Below, one piece after another: positions 28,123 through 36,634 of a stretch of 64,000 nucleotides of DNA. Position 1 is the stretch's first letter; the number at the start of each line of letters is the position of its first letter. The position numbers were made by a program, and so were the translations under genes. This DNA is from Gammaproteobacteria bacterium (GTDB lineage Bacteria; Pseudomonadota; Gammaproteobacteria; Steroidobacterales; GCA-2729495): NCBI GenBank assembly GCA_003695765.1, contig RFHQ01000054.1:1-64000 (forward strand). The letters are read 5' to 3'. The notes beneath the pieces are model-generated. The model had not been told where the DNA came from. It was given only the letters and a program-made list of their open reading frames with translations, and made no database searches.

Positions 28123-28652
28123 TGGTCTCCTGTCCCGGCCGTCAGCCAGGCCTCCTCGGCAAACAAGCCGTCGATCGCCGCCCTGTAGCGGGCGGCGTCC
28201 CCGTCGCGATAGCCCTCGAAAGCCGCGCGGCGCCGGCCGGAGGGATCGATCAACACCAGCAAGGGCAGCCTCTGCGGGTCGTAGCGCCGCACGACATCCT
28301 GCTGCGCGTCGAGCAGCACCGGCAGCGCCAGCCCGGCGGCTGCCGCCTGCGCCTTGTCCCGCCGACGATCCAGGCTCACGCTGAGCACCTGCAGCGGACG
28401 GGCCGCGTAGCGTTGCTGCAGCTGCGCGAGTGCGGCGAGCTGCTCGCGGCAAGCGCCGCACCAGCTCGCCCAGAAGCCGAGCAGCACGATCTGGCCGCGG
28501 AATTCGCTGAGGCGGAGGTTGTCTCCGGCCAGGGTTTTGAGCGCGAAGTCCGGCACGGCCTGCGGCGGCTGCAGATCGCCGGCCATCGCCGGAGGCAGCC
28601 CCAGCGCCAGGCCGGCGCAGGCCGCGATGAGTCGCTCTGTGATCCAGCGCAT
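28119..28652 (-). CDS. TlpA/AhpC-type thiol-disulfide oxidoreductase
   Basis: LLGFWASWCGACREQL (CxxC active site), signal peptide. Confidence 0.9.
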   Translation of the reverse strand: MRWITERLIAACAGLALGLPPAMAGDLQPPQAVPDFALKTLAGDNLRLSEFRGQIVLLGFWASWCGACREQLAALAQLQQRYAARPLQVLSVSLDRRRDKAQAAAAGLALPVLLDAQQDVVRRYDPQRLPLLVLIDPSGRRRAAFEGYRDGDAARYRAAIDGLFAEEAWLTAGTGDQ

Positions 28653-28888
28653 CTGCCGTCCCTGACTGCCGCGCGCAAGCGGGAGACGCAGCCCGCGCCG
28701 GGCTGGCAGCGCCGCCGTCATGGCCGCCTCGCAGCAGCGGTAGACCGGTCGCTTTGCGTCCCCGACTTTCGGCGGGTTTGCCCATGCCGGCCGCTTCCGG
28801 CGCCCGGCAGGGCTATGGTCTCAGGGGGCTCGGCCGATTCCTGTGATCGCGGTCACGGATCACCGGCGGCTTGACAGAACGCAGCGCG

Positions 28889-29851
28889 TCAGGATCCAGC
28901 CAGGCCGCGTGAAACGCGCACGCTGTGATCCGGCAGCACGAGCACGGCCTCGTAGTCCGGCAGCGAATCGATCAGGGCCAGCCCACGGTCCGGGCCGAGC
29001 ACGAAGACCGCCGTCGACAGGCCGTCGGTCATCGTCGCATCCGGGCCGATGACGCTGGCGCTGCGCAGACTGCGGGCCGAGTCGCCGCTGGCGGGATCGA
29101 GGATATGGTGATAGCGCAGGCCACCGTCGTCGAAGAAGCGTTCGTAGTCGCCCGAAGTCGAGATCGCCTCGTCGACCAGGGCGAGGCGCGTGACCAGGCC
29201 CTGCTCGTCGTCGGGATCACGGATGCCGACGATCCAGGGCTTGCCGCGTTTGTCCCCGAGCAGGCGCGTGTCGCCGCCCGCGGTCGCCAGCGCGTGGCGG
29301 ACGCCGGCCTCGCGCCAGCGCGCGACGATGGTCTCGACGGTGTAACCCTTGGCGATACCGCCGAGGTTGACGCGCAGGCCGGGCCGGGCAAAGGCCACTT
29401 GGTGGTCGGGCAGGAGTTCGATCGCCCGGTAGTCGATGGCCGGCAGGCGTGCCGCGATCTCGGCCGCGTCCGGGTGCCGCCGCTTGCGAAAATCGTAGAG
29501 CTGGCCGACGCTGTCGTAGCTGATATCGAAGGCGCCGCCGCTGAGCCGCGACAGTTCGAGCGAGCGCTGCAGCAGACCGTAGAGTTCCGCCGACACCTTG
29601 ACCGGCCCGCTGGCGGCCTCCCGGTTCACGCGCGACAGCGCCGAGCTGTCGCGATAGGTGCTCATCTCGGCCTCGATCCGGTCGACTTCGGCCAAGCCCG
29701 CCTCCAGCAGGCGCTCGGCCGTGGCGGGATCCTCGTGCCACAGGCGCAGCTCGATCCGGGTGCCCATCTTGCTGGCACTGCGCGTGTACCAGTCCGCATC
29801 GGCAACGGCCGCCGCGAACAGCAGGCAGGCGCAGAGCAGCAGTCGCCCCAC
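28889..29851 (-). CDS. apbE: FAD:protein FMN transferase (ApbE)
   Basis: MGTRIELRL, DRIEAEMSTYRDSSALSRVN, NLGGIAKGY, GGDTRLLG, HHILDPASGD, TDGLSTAVFVLG. GTG start inferred. Confidence 0.92.
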   Translation of the reverse strand: MGRLLLCACLLFAAAVADADWYTRSASKMGTRIELRLWHEDPATAERLLEAGLAEVDRIEAEMSTYRDSSALSRVNREAASGPVKVSAELYGLLQRSLELSRLSGGAFDISYDSVGQLYDFRKRRHPDAAEIAARLPAIDYRAIELLPDHQVAFARPGLRVNLGGIAKGYTVETIVARWREAGVRHALATAGGDTRLLGDKRGKPWIVGIRDPDDEQGLVTRLALVDEAISTSGDYERFFDDGGLRYHHILDPASGDSARSLRSASVIGPDATMTDGLSTAVFVLGPDRGLALIDSLPDYEAVLVLPDHSVRVSRGLAGS

Positions 29852-29858
29852 GCCCGCG

Positions 29859-30185
29859 CTACTGGCTGGCCGAACTGGGTTCCACGCGCACGCCCTGTCT
29901 GGCGAGCTCGTCGAGCAGCCGCTGCGCATTCGGGTTGCCGGCCTGCGCCAGATCCGCAGCGCCGACGGCCAGCGAGCGCAGTTGCGCGCGGATCTTTTTC
30001 GCCTCCTCGAGTGCGCTGGCCTGCTGGGCCTCCAGGCTCGCCAGATCGTCACGTTCCTGCAACAGGCTGTAGAGCTGCAGCCCCGCCAGCGTCACGATGC
30101 TCCAGCTCAGCAGCAGCAGCGGCAGGAAGACGGTGAAGCCAGTCCGCCCGGCGTCGCTGCCGGCCGCGGTTCGCGGCTCGTTCAT
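29859..30185 (-). CDS. Small single-TM coiled-coil protein
   Basis: 108 aa; FTVFLPLLLLSWSIVTLAGLQLY; overlaps the upstream gene by 4 nt. Confidence 0.7.
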   Translation of the reverse strand: MNEPRTAAGSDAGRTGFTVFLPLLLLSWSIVTLAGLQLYSLLQERDDLASLEAQQASALEEAKKIRAQLRSLAVGAADLAQAGNPNAQRLLDELARQGVRVEPSSASQ

Positions 30186-30508
30186 TGCCCCTGCCCCCCG
30201 GCTTCGGCCGCGTTGTCGCCAGCCTTGCGCTCTTCGACGGTGATGCCGTTGGCGGCCAGCAGCTCGCGGATGCGCTGATCACCGGTCTGCACGGCCGCCT
30301 GGGCAAGAAACTGCGCGACCTGCGTATTCAGCCGGCCATACTGCACGGTCTCGTTGATGTACTGCTGGCGCGCATTGGCTTCCTGGCGCTCGGCGCGGTT
30401 GACGAAGAACAGCACCGTGGAGATCAGCACCAGGACCAGCGCCAGGCCGGCGAAGCCGTTCAATATCCAGAATTGTCCGGCCGAGAGGCCGGTTTGCGAA
30501 TCAGGCAT
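30182..30508 (-). CDS. Small single-TM coiled-coil protein
   Basis: 108 aa; QFWILNGFAGLALVLVLISTVLFFVNRAERQ; same architecture as the next gene. Confidence 0.7.
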   Translation of the reverse strand: MPDSQTGLSAGQFWILNGFAGLALVLVLISTVLFFVNRAERQEANARQQYINETVQYGRLNTQVAQFLAQAAVQTGDQRIRELLAANGITVEERKAGDNAAEAGGQGQ

Positions 30509-30558
30509 GGGCGGAGCTCCTGGCCGCGGGCGCCGGCAGTATAGCGCCGGCGCCGCCT

Positions 30559-31776
30559 TCAGAACCAGAGCGAGAAGAACAGCTGGATCACATTCGCATC
30601 GAAAGCGTAGAGCGGTTCTTCGCCGACCGGCGCAGAGCTCCTCAGATCGCGGAAGTCCGCATAGTCGAACATGATGCGGTCGTAGATCAGGTTGATGCTG
30701 CCGCGCTCCAGGAAGGTCCAGCCGTTGCGCAGGAAATCGTAGCTGAGCCCGAGCCGCAGCGTGTGGCTCTGGAAGCTGCTGAGCTCCTTGTCACGGGCGA
30801 GGAAATTCTGCGCATTCCGATAGGGGAACAGGTCGCTGTAGAAATCCGCCGCCGTCTGCGTGTAGTAGCGGTACTGCAGATCGACTTCGAGCCCGCCGAG
30901 GGGCTGGGTATAGCCCAGTTCGAGCGTGTGAGCGTCGATCTCCCAGTCGTCCGTGAAATAGCGGTAGCCGGCGTGCAGCGCGGCCCGCCAGGGCAGGTAG
31001 TAGCGTCCGCGCAGCGCGACGGCGTTGCTGGTCCGGGTGCGGGGGTAAACCTCGGGCTGGTAACTGTAGCCGCTACCGCTGGCCGGATCGCGGTAGCGGA
31101 CCGAGCGATAGGGATTGTTCAGGTAGCCCTCGTCGGTGATCAGCTCATAGTTCAGGCTGGCCAGGAAGCTGCGGGTCAGGATCTGCGAGATCCCGAGGCG
31201 GTAGGCCTGGCGCTTGACCTCCTCGCGGAAGCCGGGATCACCGTTGCGGCGCACCTCGTCGTCGCCGTAGCCGTAGCCCATGCTGATCGTCGTCAACCCG
31301 CCGAAGACTTCCTGGGCGACACCGAGGTTTACGGTCTGCGCCTGATAGTCGTCCTCGTCGCTGCGGGTCAGGGCCAGGCTCATCAGCGTGTCGCCGTGCA
31401 GGTAGTCCACGCCGCCGCTGGTCTCGACGCGCTCCTCCTCGTAGGGACTCGCCGTGCTCAACACGTCGATGGACGCGCTGCTGACCGTGTCCACGTAGTA
31501 ATTGCCATAGACCGAGAAATGCTGTCCCAGCGACTTGCGCGCGAGGATCGACGGGCCGTCGATCTGCACGCCGCCGCCGTCATAATAGTGGTACATCGCA
31601 TCGACGCGGTCCTCCGGCAGCACGCCGGCGCCGGCGGCCGCGGCCAGCAGCAGACCGATCGCCGCCAGCAGACGTCTAGTTGCAGCCACAACCGCCTCCG
31701 GCGCTGCCCGAGGCACCGCGGGCACCTTCGCGGGCCTCGTAGACATGATGCGTGTAGGCGCTGGACACCGGGTCAC
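30559..31776 (-). CDS. DUF3570 domain-containing outer-membrane-type protein (start uncertain)
   Basis: VDAMYHYYDGGGVQIDGPSILARKSLGQHFSVYGNYYVDTVSSASIDV and long amphipathic beta-strand pattern ending in aromatic F (LFFSLWF). Confidence 0.85.
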   Translation of the reverse strand: MTRCPAPTRIMSTRPAKVPAVPRAAPEAVVAATRRLLAAIGLLLAAAAGAGVLPEDRVDAMYHYYDGGGVQIDGPSILARKSLGQHFSVYGNYYVDTVSSASIDVLSTASPYEEERVETSGGVDYLHGDTLMSLALTRSDEDDYQAQTVNLGVAQEVFGGLTTISMGYGYGDDEVRRNGDPGFREEVKRQAYRLGISQILTRSFLASLNYELITDEGYLNNPYRSVRYRDPASGSGYSYQPEVYPRTRTSNAVALRGRYYLPWRAALHAGYRYFTDDWEIDAHTLELGYTQPLGGLEVDLQYRYYTQTAADFYSDLFPYRNAQNFLARDKELSSFQSHTLRLGLSYDFLRNGWTFLERGSINLIYDRIMFDYADFRDLRSSAPVGEEPLYAFDANVIQLFFSLWF

Positions 31777-31891
31777 GGTCGAAGCTCATGATCGGGTCGG
31801 CCAGCCGCTCGCGCTCGTAGGGTTTCACCCAGGGCTCGACCGAGCAGGCGCCGAGCGCAAGCGACAGCAGCAGCAGGACGATGCAGCGCAT
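31676..31891 (-). CDS. DUF4266 domain-containing lipoprotein
   Basis: Lipobox LGAC; VKPYERERLADPIMSFDRDPVSSAYTHHVYEAREGARGASGSAGGGCGCN. Confidence 0.88.
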   Translation of the reverse strand: MRCIVLLLLSLALGACSVEPWVKPYERERLADPIMSFDRDPVSSAYTHHVYEAREGARGASGSAGGGCGCN

Positions 31892-31894
31892 TGC

Positions 31895-32398
31895 TCAGGA
31901 CCTCTCGCGGACCAGCAAGCGGATCTGGTCCTGGTATGTGTTCTCGTAGCCCGGCTGGTAGCCTTGGTGCAGGAAACGCAGCCGGCCCTGGCGATCCACC
32001 AGCACGGTGCTCGGCATGGCCGAGACGTCGTAGAGCTGGCTGACACGGTTTTCCGGATCGAACAGCACCGGGAAGGAGACCGGCGTCTCGCGCAGAAAGG
32101 CCTCGGCGTCGACATCGCCCTCCTCGACATTGACGCCGAGCAGCGTGAAGCCCAGCGACTGATAGCGCTGGTAGAGTTGCTCCAGCAAGGGCATCTCCTT
32201 GCGGCAGGGCCCGCACCAGGTGGCCCAGAAATTGATCAGCACGACCTGGCCGCGAAAATCGCTGAGCGAAACCGGCTGGCCGTTGCGGTCGCGCAGCGTG
32301 AAGTCCGGCGCCGGGCCGGACAGCGCTTCGCCGGCCGTCGCTGGCGCGGCCAGCAGCCAGAGGCCGGCCGCCACGAGCATCCATCGTTGTTGCAGCAT
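31895..32398 (-). CDS. TlpA family thiol-disulfide oxidoreductase
   Basis: VVLINFWATWCGPCRKEMP; signal peptide. Confidence 0.93.
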   Translation of the reverse strand: MLQQRWMLVAAGLWLLAAPATAGEALSGPAPDFTLRDRNGQPVSLSDFRGQVVLINFWATWCGPCRKEMPLLEQLYQRYQSLGFTLLGVNVEEGDVDAEAFLRETPVSFPVLFDPENRVSQLYDVSAMPSTVLVDRQGRLRFLHQGYQPGYENTYQDQIRLLVRERS

Positions 32399-32416
32399 AC
32401 CCGCTCCTCCGCGGCT

Positions 32417-33070
32417 TCAGAAAAAGAAGCTCATGCCCAGATTGAACTCGATGTTGTGCGTGGTCTTCTTCTTGCCCAACAGGTCCGAGTCGAACAGGTG
32501 GTCACGCACATTGAAATTCACCGTCAACCAGTCGGTCGCCAGCACGCGGTAGCCGGCGCCGAAGACCACGGTAAAGAAGTCGTCGCCCGCGAACTCGGTA
32601 TTGCCGACGCCGCCGAGCAGATACAGAGCGCTGTTGAAAGCGAAATTGCGGCCGAGGAACACCTCGCCGGGCAGGATGTTGATGCCCAGCGACAGATCGT
32701 AGTACTTGTACTTGCGTTCATCCTTCGTCAGCAGCGGCGCGCCGCCACTGAGGATCTCGAAGCTGGTCGGTTCGGTGTCCGTCTGCCCGTAACTGCCCTC
32801 GACGAACAGCCGCTCGCTGACGTGATAGGCCAGGCGGGCGCCCCAGGCGGTACTCGAGCCGAAATCCTCGACGCTCTTGAAGCCGACGAAGGCGCCCAGC
32901 TCGAAATTCTCCGTGTCGATCTTCGGCTCCTCCACGTCGCGCCGCGCCACCTGCGGGTCGATGACCGGTATCTGCGCGTCGGCTGAATTGTCGACGACCT
33001 GACTGCGGCTGCAGGCCGTGGACAGCAGCGCGACCAGGATCAGAAAAAGAAAGAAAAACCGGCTTTCCAT
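32417..33070 (-). CDS. Outer membrane beta-barrel protein (OMP_myx_plus-like)
   Basis: Signal/lipobox LLSTAC; barrel pattern ELGAFVGFKSVEDFGSS...NLGMSFFF. Confidence 0.8.
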   Translation of the reverse strand: MESRFFFLFLILVALLSTACSRSQVVDNSADAQIPVIDPQVARRDVEEPKIDTENFELGAFVGFKSVEDFGSSTAWGARLAYHVSERLFVEGSYGQTDTEPTSFEILSGGAPLLTKDERKYKYYDLSLGINILPGEVFLGRNFAFNSALYLLGGVGNTEFAGDDFFTVVFGAGYRVLATDWLTVNFNVRDHLFDSDLLGKKKTTHNIEFNLGMSFFF

Positions 33071-33780
33071 TCTCCAACTTCCTCGTTGTCGTTCCTGCTG
33101 GTGAACACCTTGTAGGTCTTGTATTCCGCGCGCAGCAGGAAGCGGCGGCCAAGGTGGGCGCGCAGGCCGAGGCCGGCATGCGCTTCCTGATCGGTGCGGT
33201 CCGGCGTCGAGACCAGGCTGGATTTCGGATCGACATGGATCACGCCGGCCCCCAGCGTCAGGAACGGTGACAGCCACCAGTCGGGAAAGGGGGTATGCAC
33301 GATGTTCGCGTTCAGCATCCAGCCGTTGGAGAAATCGCCGGTCAGCAGCGAGCCCCAGAGTTCGGCCGACAGATTCGGCGTGAACAGCCAGGAGCCGTAG
33401 AGCGAGATCACATTGGCGCCATCGAAATCGCCGAGCAGGACTCCGGCCTCGCGGCGGCGGCTGCCGAAGTCGGCGCGGCCGGGAGCGTCGATCTTTGCCG
33501 GTTGGCCGTCGGGCTCCAGCGTGCGCGCCATCTGCCGGGCGCTGACCCAGCCGCTGATCCCGCGGTCGTTGCGCACCTTGAACCAGTCGGTGCGGCGCTT
33601 CAGCACCTCGATCTGCTCACCACGCTCGACGACGTGGAACACGGGATAGCCGCGGCCCGGCCCGGTATGCAGCTCGATGTAGGGATCGACGACCACCACC
33701 TCGTAGTGGCGCTTCTTCGCCTGCACCGACGGCGCGGCCAGCACGGCGAATGCGAAGGCGATGATCACGAGCCTGCCCAT
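33040..33780 (-). CDS. SH3-domain + outer membrane beta-barrel protein
   Basis: SH3-like VVVVDPYIELHTGPGRGYPVFHVVERGEQIEVLKRRTDWFKVRNDRGISGWV followed by barrel ending AGFSFFF. Confidence 0.82.
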   Translation of the reverse strand: MGRLVIIAFAFAVLAAPSVQAKKRHYEVVVVDPYIELHTGPGRGYPVFHVVERGEQIEVLKRRTDWFKVRNDRGISGWVSARQMARTLEPDGQPAKIDAPGRADFGSRRREAGVLLGDFDGANVISLYGSWLFTPNLSAELWGSLLTGDFSNGWMLNANIVHTPFPDWWLSPFLTLGAGVIHVDPKSSLVSTPDRTDQEAHAGLGLRAHLGRRFLLRAEYKTYKVFTSRNDNEEVGEWKAGFSFFF

Positions 33781-33783
33781 GTA

Positions 33784-36405
33784 TCAGTTTATCGGCACGT
33801 CGAAGGGGTTATTGAAATACTGGGCGCCGATATCCAGCCACTCGGAAATGAGACGCAGTTCCGCTGCGCTGAGCCAGCCCTCGTGCGTGCCGCCGGCGGC
33901 GAAGCGGCTGAAGAAGCGGTCCGAGGCTGCGGCGCCGGCGACCGACATCGACGGCGGCACCGGCACCGGCTGCAGGATCGGATTGCCGGTGACCGGGTCC
34001 GTGCCGACCTGCACGAGGATGTCCCGCAGGATGCCCTGCACCGGATCGAACTCTTCGGCGTTGTCGGTGAACAGCAGCTCGCGGTAGGAGACCAGGTGAT
34101 CGCTGACCACCGGGTCCGGCACGCCGCTCAGATCCAGCTGGCCTTGCGGGACCATCGGGTTGCCCATGGCGTCGACCCGCCGGTGGCAGCTGACGCAGGT
34201 CACATCGGTGACACCGTCGGCGGCCAGGCGTGGCAGCTCCCAGAGCGGCTGCAGCTGGTCGACGTAATTGATGACGCTGCGGCACAACGGTGTCCAGGCC
34301 GTCTGACAAGCGGCCGAAGCCGGCGCCGGCGTCTGCAGGTCGGCATAGCGGTAGGCGAACGGCGCCGCCGGTGCCTGCAGGGCCGGGTCGGTCCAGACGT
34401 CGCTGTAGACCAGGTCCACGCTCGGCGTGATCGCGGCGCAATCGGTCGCACAGCTCAGGCGAGCACGGGCCTCGGCCATGGTCTCGCCGAAATCGGCGAA
34501 GATCGCCGGGTCGGTGTTCGGAAACGGCTGGCCCGTTGTCAGCGCGCCCGGATAGGCGGTGTCGAAGGCGTCGTCGCGGCCGTGCGAGCGGCCACTGTTG
34601 CGATCGTGGCAACCGTTGCAGTTGCGCCGCTCGCCGGGGCGCAGCTGCAGCCAGGCATTGTGGCGCGGGCCGATGCGCCGGCCCTCGGCATCCAGCACGC
34701 TGATCTGCAGCGGCACGTTGGCCGGGACCTTGGCCTGTACCGAGCCGTCTGGCTCGATCGGCAGGTAACCGATGATCTCGCGCATGCCATTGACGGCACT
34801 GCGGCCGAAGGCCGTGCCCGGCAGGTTCAGCACCGTGTCCTCCGGGATGCCGACCGCTTTCACGATGCGCAGGAAGCGCGCCGGCCGCGCATCCGGCGGT
34901 GTCGCCAGCGGGTCGGCCAGCGTTGGGATATCGGGTGCTGCGGTATCGACGCCGTCGACGTCATAGACGCTGCGGATGTTCAGGATGCCGGCGCCCTCGG
35001 CGACCAGGTTCGGATCGGCCATCGGCGCCTGGTCGGGAATGATCGGCGGCAGGTTGCGCGCCTGGGCCGCGACCACATCGCTGAAGACCATGCCTGCCTC
35101 GGGCGGCACGATCGGCTGCTGCGTGCCTTCCGCCGGATCGTAGACCCAGATGCCATAGGCCGGCGGCGCCGGCTGCGTGTTGGGATCGGCCAGCCGTGCC
35201 GGCGTGCAGGGCACCGTGTTGCCACCCTCGAGCGCCGCGCACTGGCTCCAGCTGACGAGCAGCCGGCCGGTGCCATCCCACAGCGGGAACGCCGAGGCGA
35301 AATGGCCGCCGGGTGACAGGCTGCCGTCGGTGCGCACATCGTTGACCAGCGGCCGGACCTGAGCCGGGCCGTTCAGCACCCCGGCATTGGCCCTGTTCGG
35401 CTGGCGATTTTCGACGTAATCGGCGATGTCGATCTGGACCAGGTCCCCGCCGCGCAGAGGCGCGGTGAACGGCTGCAGCAGGCATAGCAGGCTGCCGTCC
35501 GGCATTTCCCGCGGCTGCAGGAACTGCACGATGGCGCCGTTGCTGCCGGTCGCGTGGCTGTTGCGGCCGTAGAGCAACTCCAGCCCGGAACCGTCGGGCT
35601 TGGCCCGGTACAGGTGGATGGCGTCGTTGCCGCCGGCGTGATCCCAGCGGCTGAAGACGATGCGCCCGTCGCTCAGCACCGCGGGATCGAGGTCATGACT
35701 CTGGTTGAAGCTGATCTGCCGGATGTTGCTGCCGTCGGCATCCATCACGTGCAGCACGAAGGCCGGCTCGTTGCGGTCCTCGTCCAGCGCGGCGAACTGC
35801 GGCTTGCCCTCGTCCAGCAGGATCGCGCCGGCCTGGCGCTGGCGGGTCGACGTGAACAGAATGCGGCCGTCGGGCAGGTAATGGGGCATCCGGTCCTGCC
35901 CGGCCTCGGCGACGATGTCCGAGGCAATGACCCGCCGCAGCTGATCGTTCGGAATGTCGTACTCCCAGATGTTCCAGCTCGGCTGGTTCTCGGCCGGCAC
36001 GCCGGGCAGCAGCGGCCCGCGCAGCGCGAACAGCAGCCGGTCGCCGTCCCAGGACACCTCGACATCGCGCACATCACCCATGCCCTGCGTGATCGCTGCC
36101 GTGAGGTTGCGTTCCGCAGCGGTCGGCGACGCGCGTTCGCGCAGGTACAGATCAGCGCCCGTTTCGAAGACCAGCAACTCGCGAGCCTCGAGCGCGGTGA
36201 CGCCGCCCATGCCGTTTACCGGCAGCGGCCGTTTCACGTAGGCGATCGGCACTTCCACGAGCACCGGGTCCGGGCCCTGCCCCGCGGCGATGCTGACCCG
36301 GCCGTCGCCGGCACCGCAGCCGGCCAGCAGGCCGGCCGCGAGCAACGCGGCGCAGAACTGCACGGCGGCCACGCCGCCGCGCCGGGAAATCTCGAAACTG
36401 GCCAT
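33784..36405 (-). CDS. Hydrazine synthase alpha-subunit (HzsA)-like diheme c-type cytochrome lipoprotein with PD40-type repeats
   Basis: Lipobox LLAGC; HYLPDGRILFTSTRQRQ, DGRIVFSRWDH beta-propeller repeats; heme c motifs CNGCH (34606-34620) and CVSCH (34183-34197). Confidence 0.8.
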   Translation of the reverse strand: MASFEISRRGGVAAVQFCAALLAAGLLAGCGAGDGRVSIAAGQGPDPVLVEVPIAYVKRPLPVNGMGGVTALEARELLVFETGADLYLRERASPTAAERNLTAAITQGMGDVRDVEVSWDGDRLLFALRGPLLPGVPAENQPSWNIWEYDIPNDQLRRVIASDIVAEAGQDRMPHYLPDGRILFTSTRQRQAGAILLDEGKPQFAALDEDRNEPAFVLHVMDADGSNIRQISFNQSHDLDPAVLSDGRIVFSRWDHAGGNDAIHLYRAKPDGSGLELLYGRNSHATGSNGAIVQFLQPREMPDGSLLCLLQPFTAPLRGGDLVQIDIADYVENRQPNRANAGVLNGPAQVRPLVNDVRTDGSLSPGGHFASAFPLWDGTGRLLVSWSQCAALEGGNTVPCTPARLADPNTQPAPPAYGIWVYDPAEGTQQPIVPPEAGMVFSDVVAAQARNLPPIIPDQAPMADPNLVAEGAGILNIRSVYDVDGVDTAAPDIPTLADPLATPPDARPARFLRIVKAVGIPEDTVLNLPGTAFGRSAVNGMREIIGYLPIEPDGSVQAKVPANVPLQISVLDAEGRRIGPRHNAWLQLRPGERRNCNGCHDRNSGRSHGRDDAFDTAYPGALTTGQPFPNTDPAIFADFGETMAEARARLSCATDCAAITPSVDLVYSDVWTDPALQAPAAPFAYRYADLQTPAPASAACQTAWTPLCRSVINYVDQLQPLWELPRLAADGVTDVTCVSCHRRVDAMGNPMVPQGQLDLSGVPDPVVSDHLVSYRELLFTDNAEEFDPVQGILRDILVQVGTDPVTGNPILQPVPVPPSMSVAGAAASDRFFSRFAAGGTHEGWLSAAELRLISEWLDIGAQYFNNPFDVPIN

Positions 36406-36504
36406 GGCCCGCCCCTGGCAATCGCTCACAACAACGCCCCGAGTGTCTCGCGGGCGGTGCCGATGTCGCGTCCGGACCTAACTTAATGCAGGCGCAATCG
36501 GGTG

Positions 36505-36526
36505 GACTGTTAACCGGTTCACAGTC
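36505..36526. promoter_or_regulatory. 22-bp near-perfect palindrome (candidate operator) in divergent intergenic region
   Basis: GACTGTTAACCGGTTCACAGTC; 10 of 11 base pairs symmetric; midway between starts at 36405(-) and 36635(+). Confidence 0.6.
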
Positions 36527-36634
36527 AACGCCGCGTCCAGCGGAGATGGTTCAGCCGTGATCGTCGCCAGCGGTCACGGCGGGGGAGCGGGTTGTTGTTG
36601 GGCCGGTGCGAGCCGGTGTCCGGAGGCTGTGACA

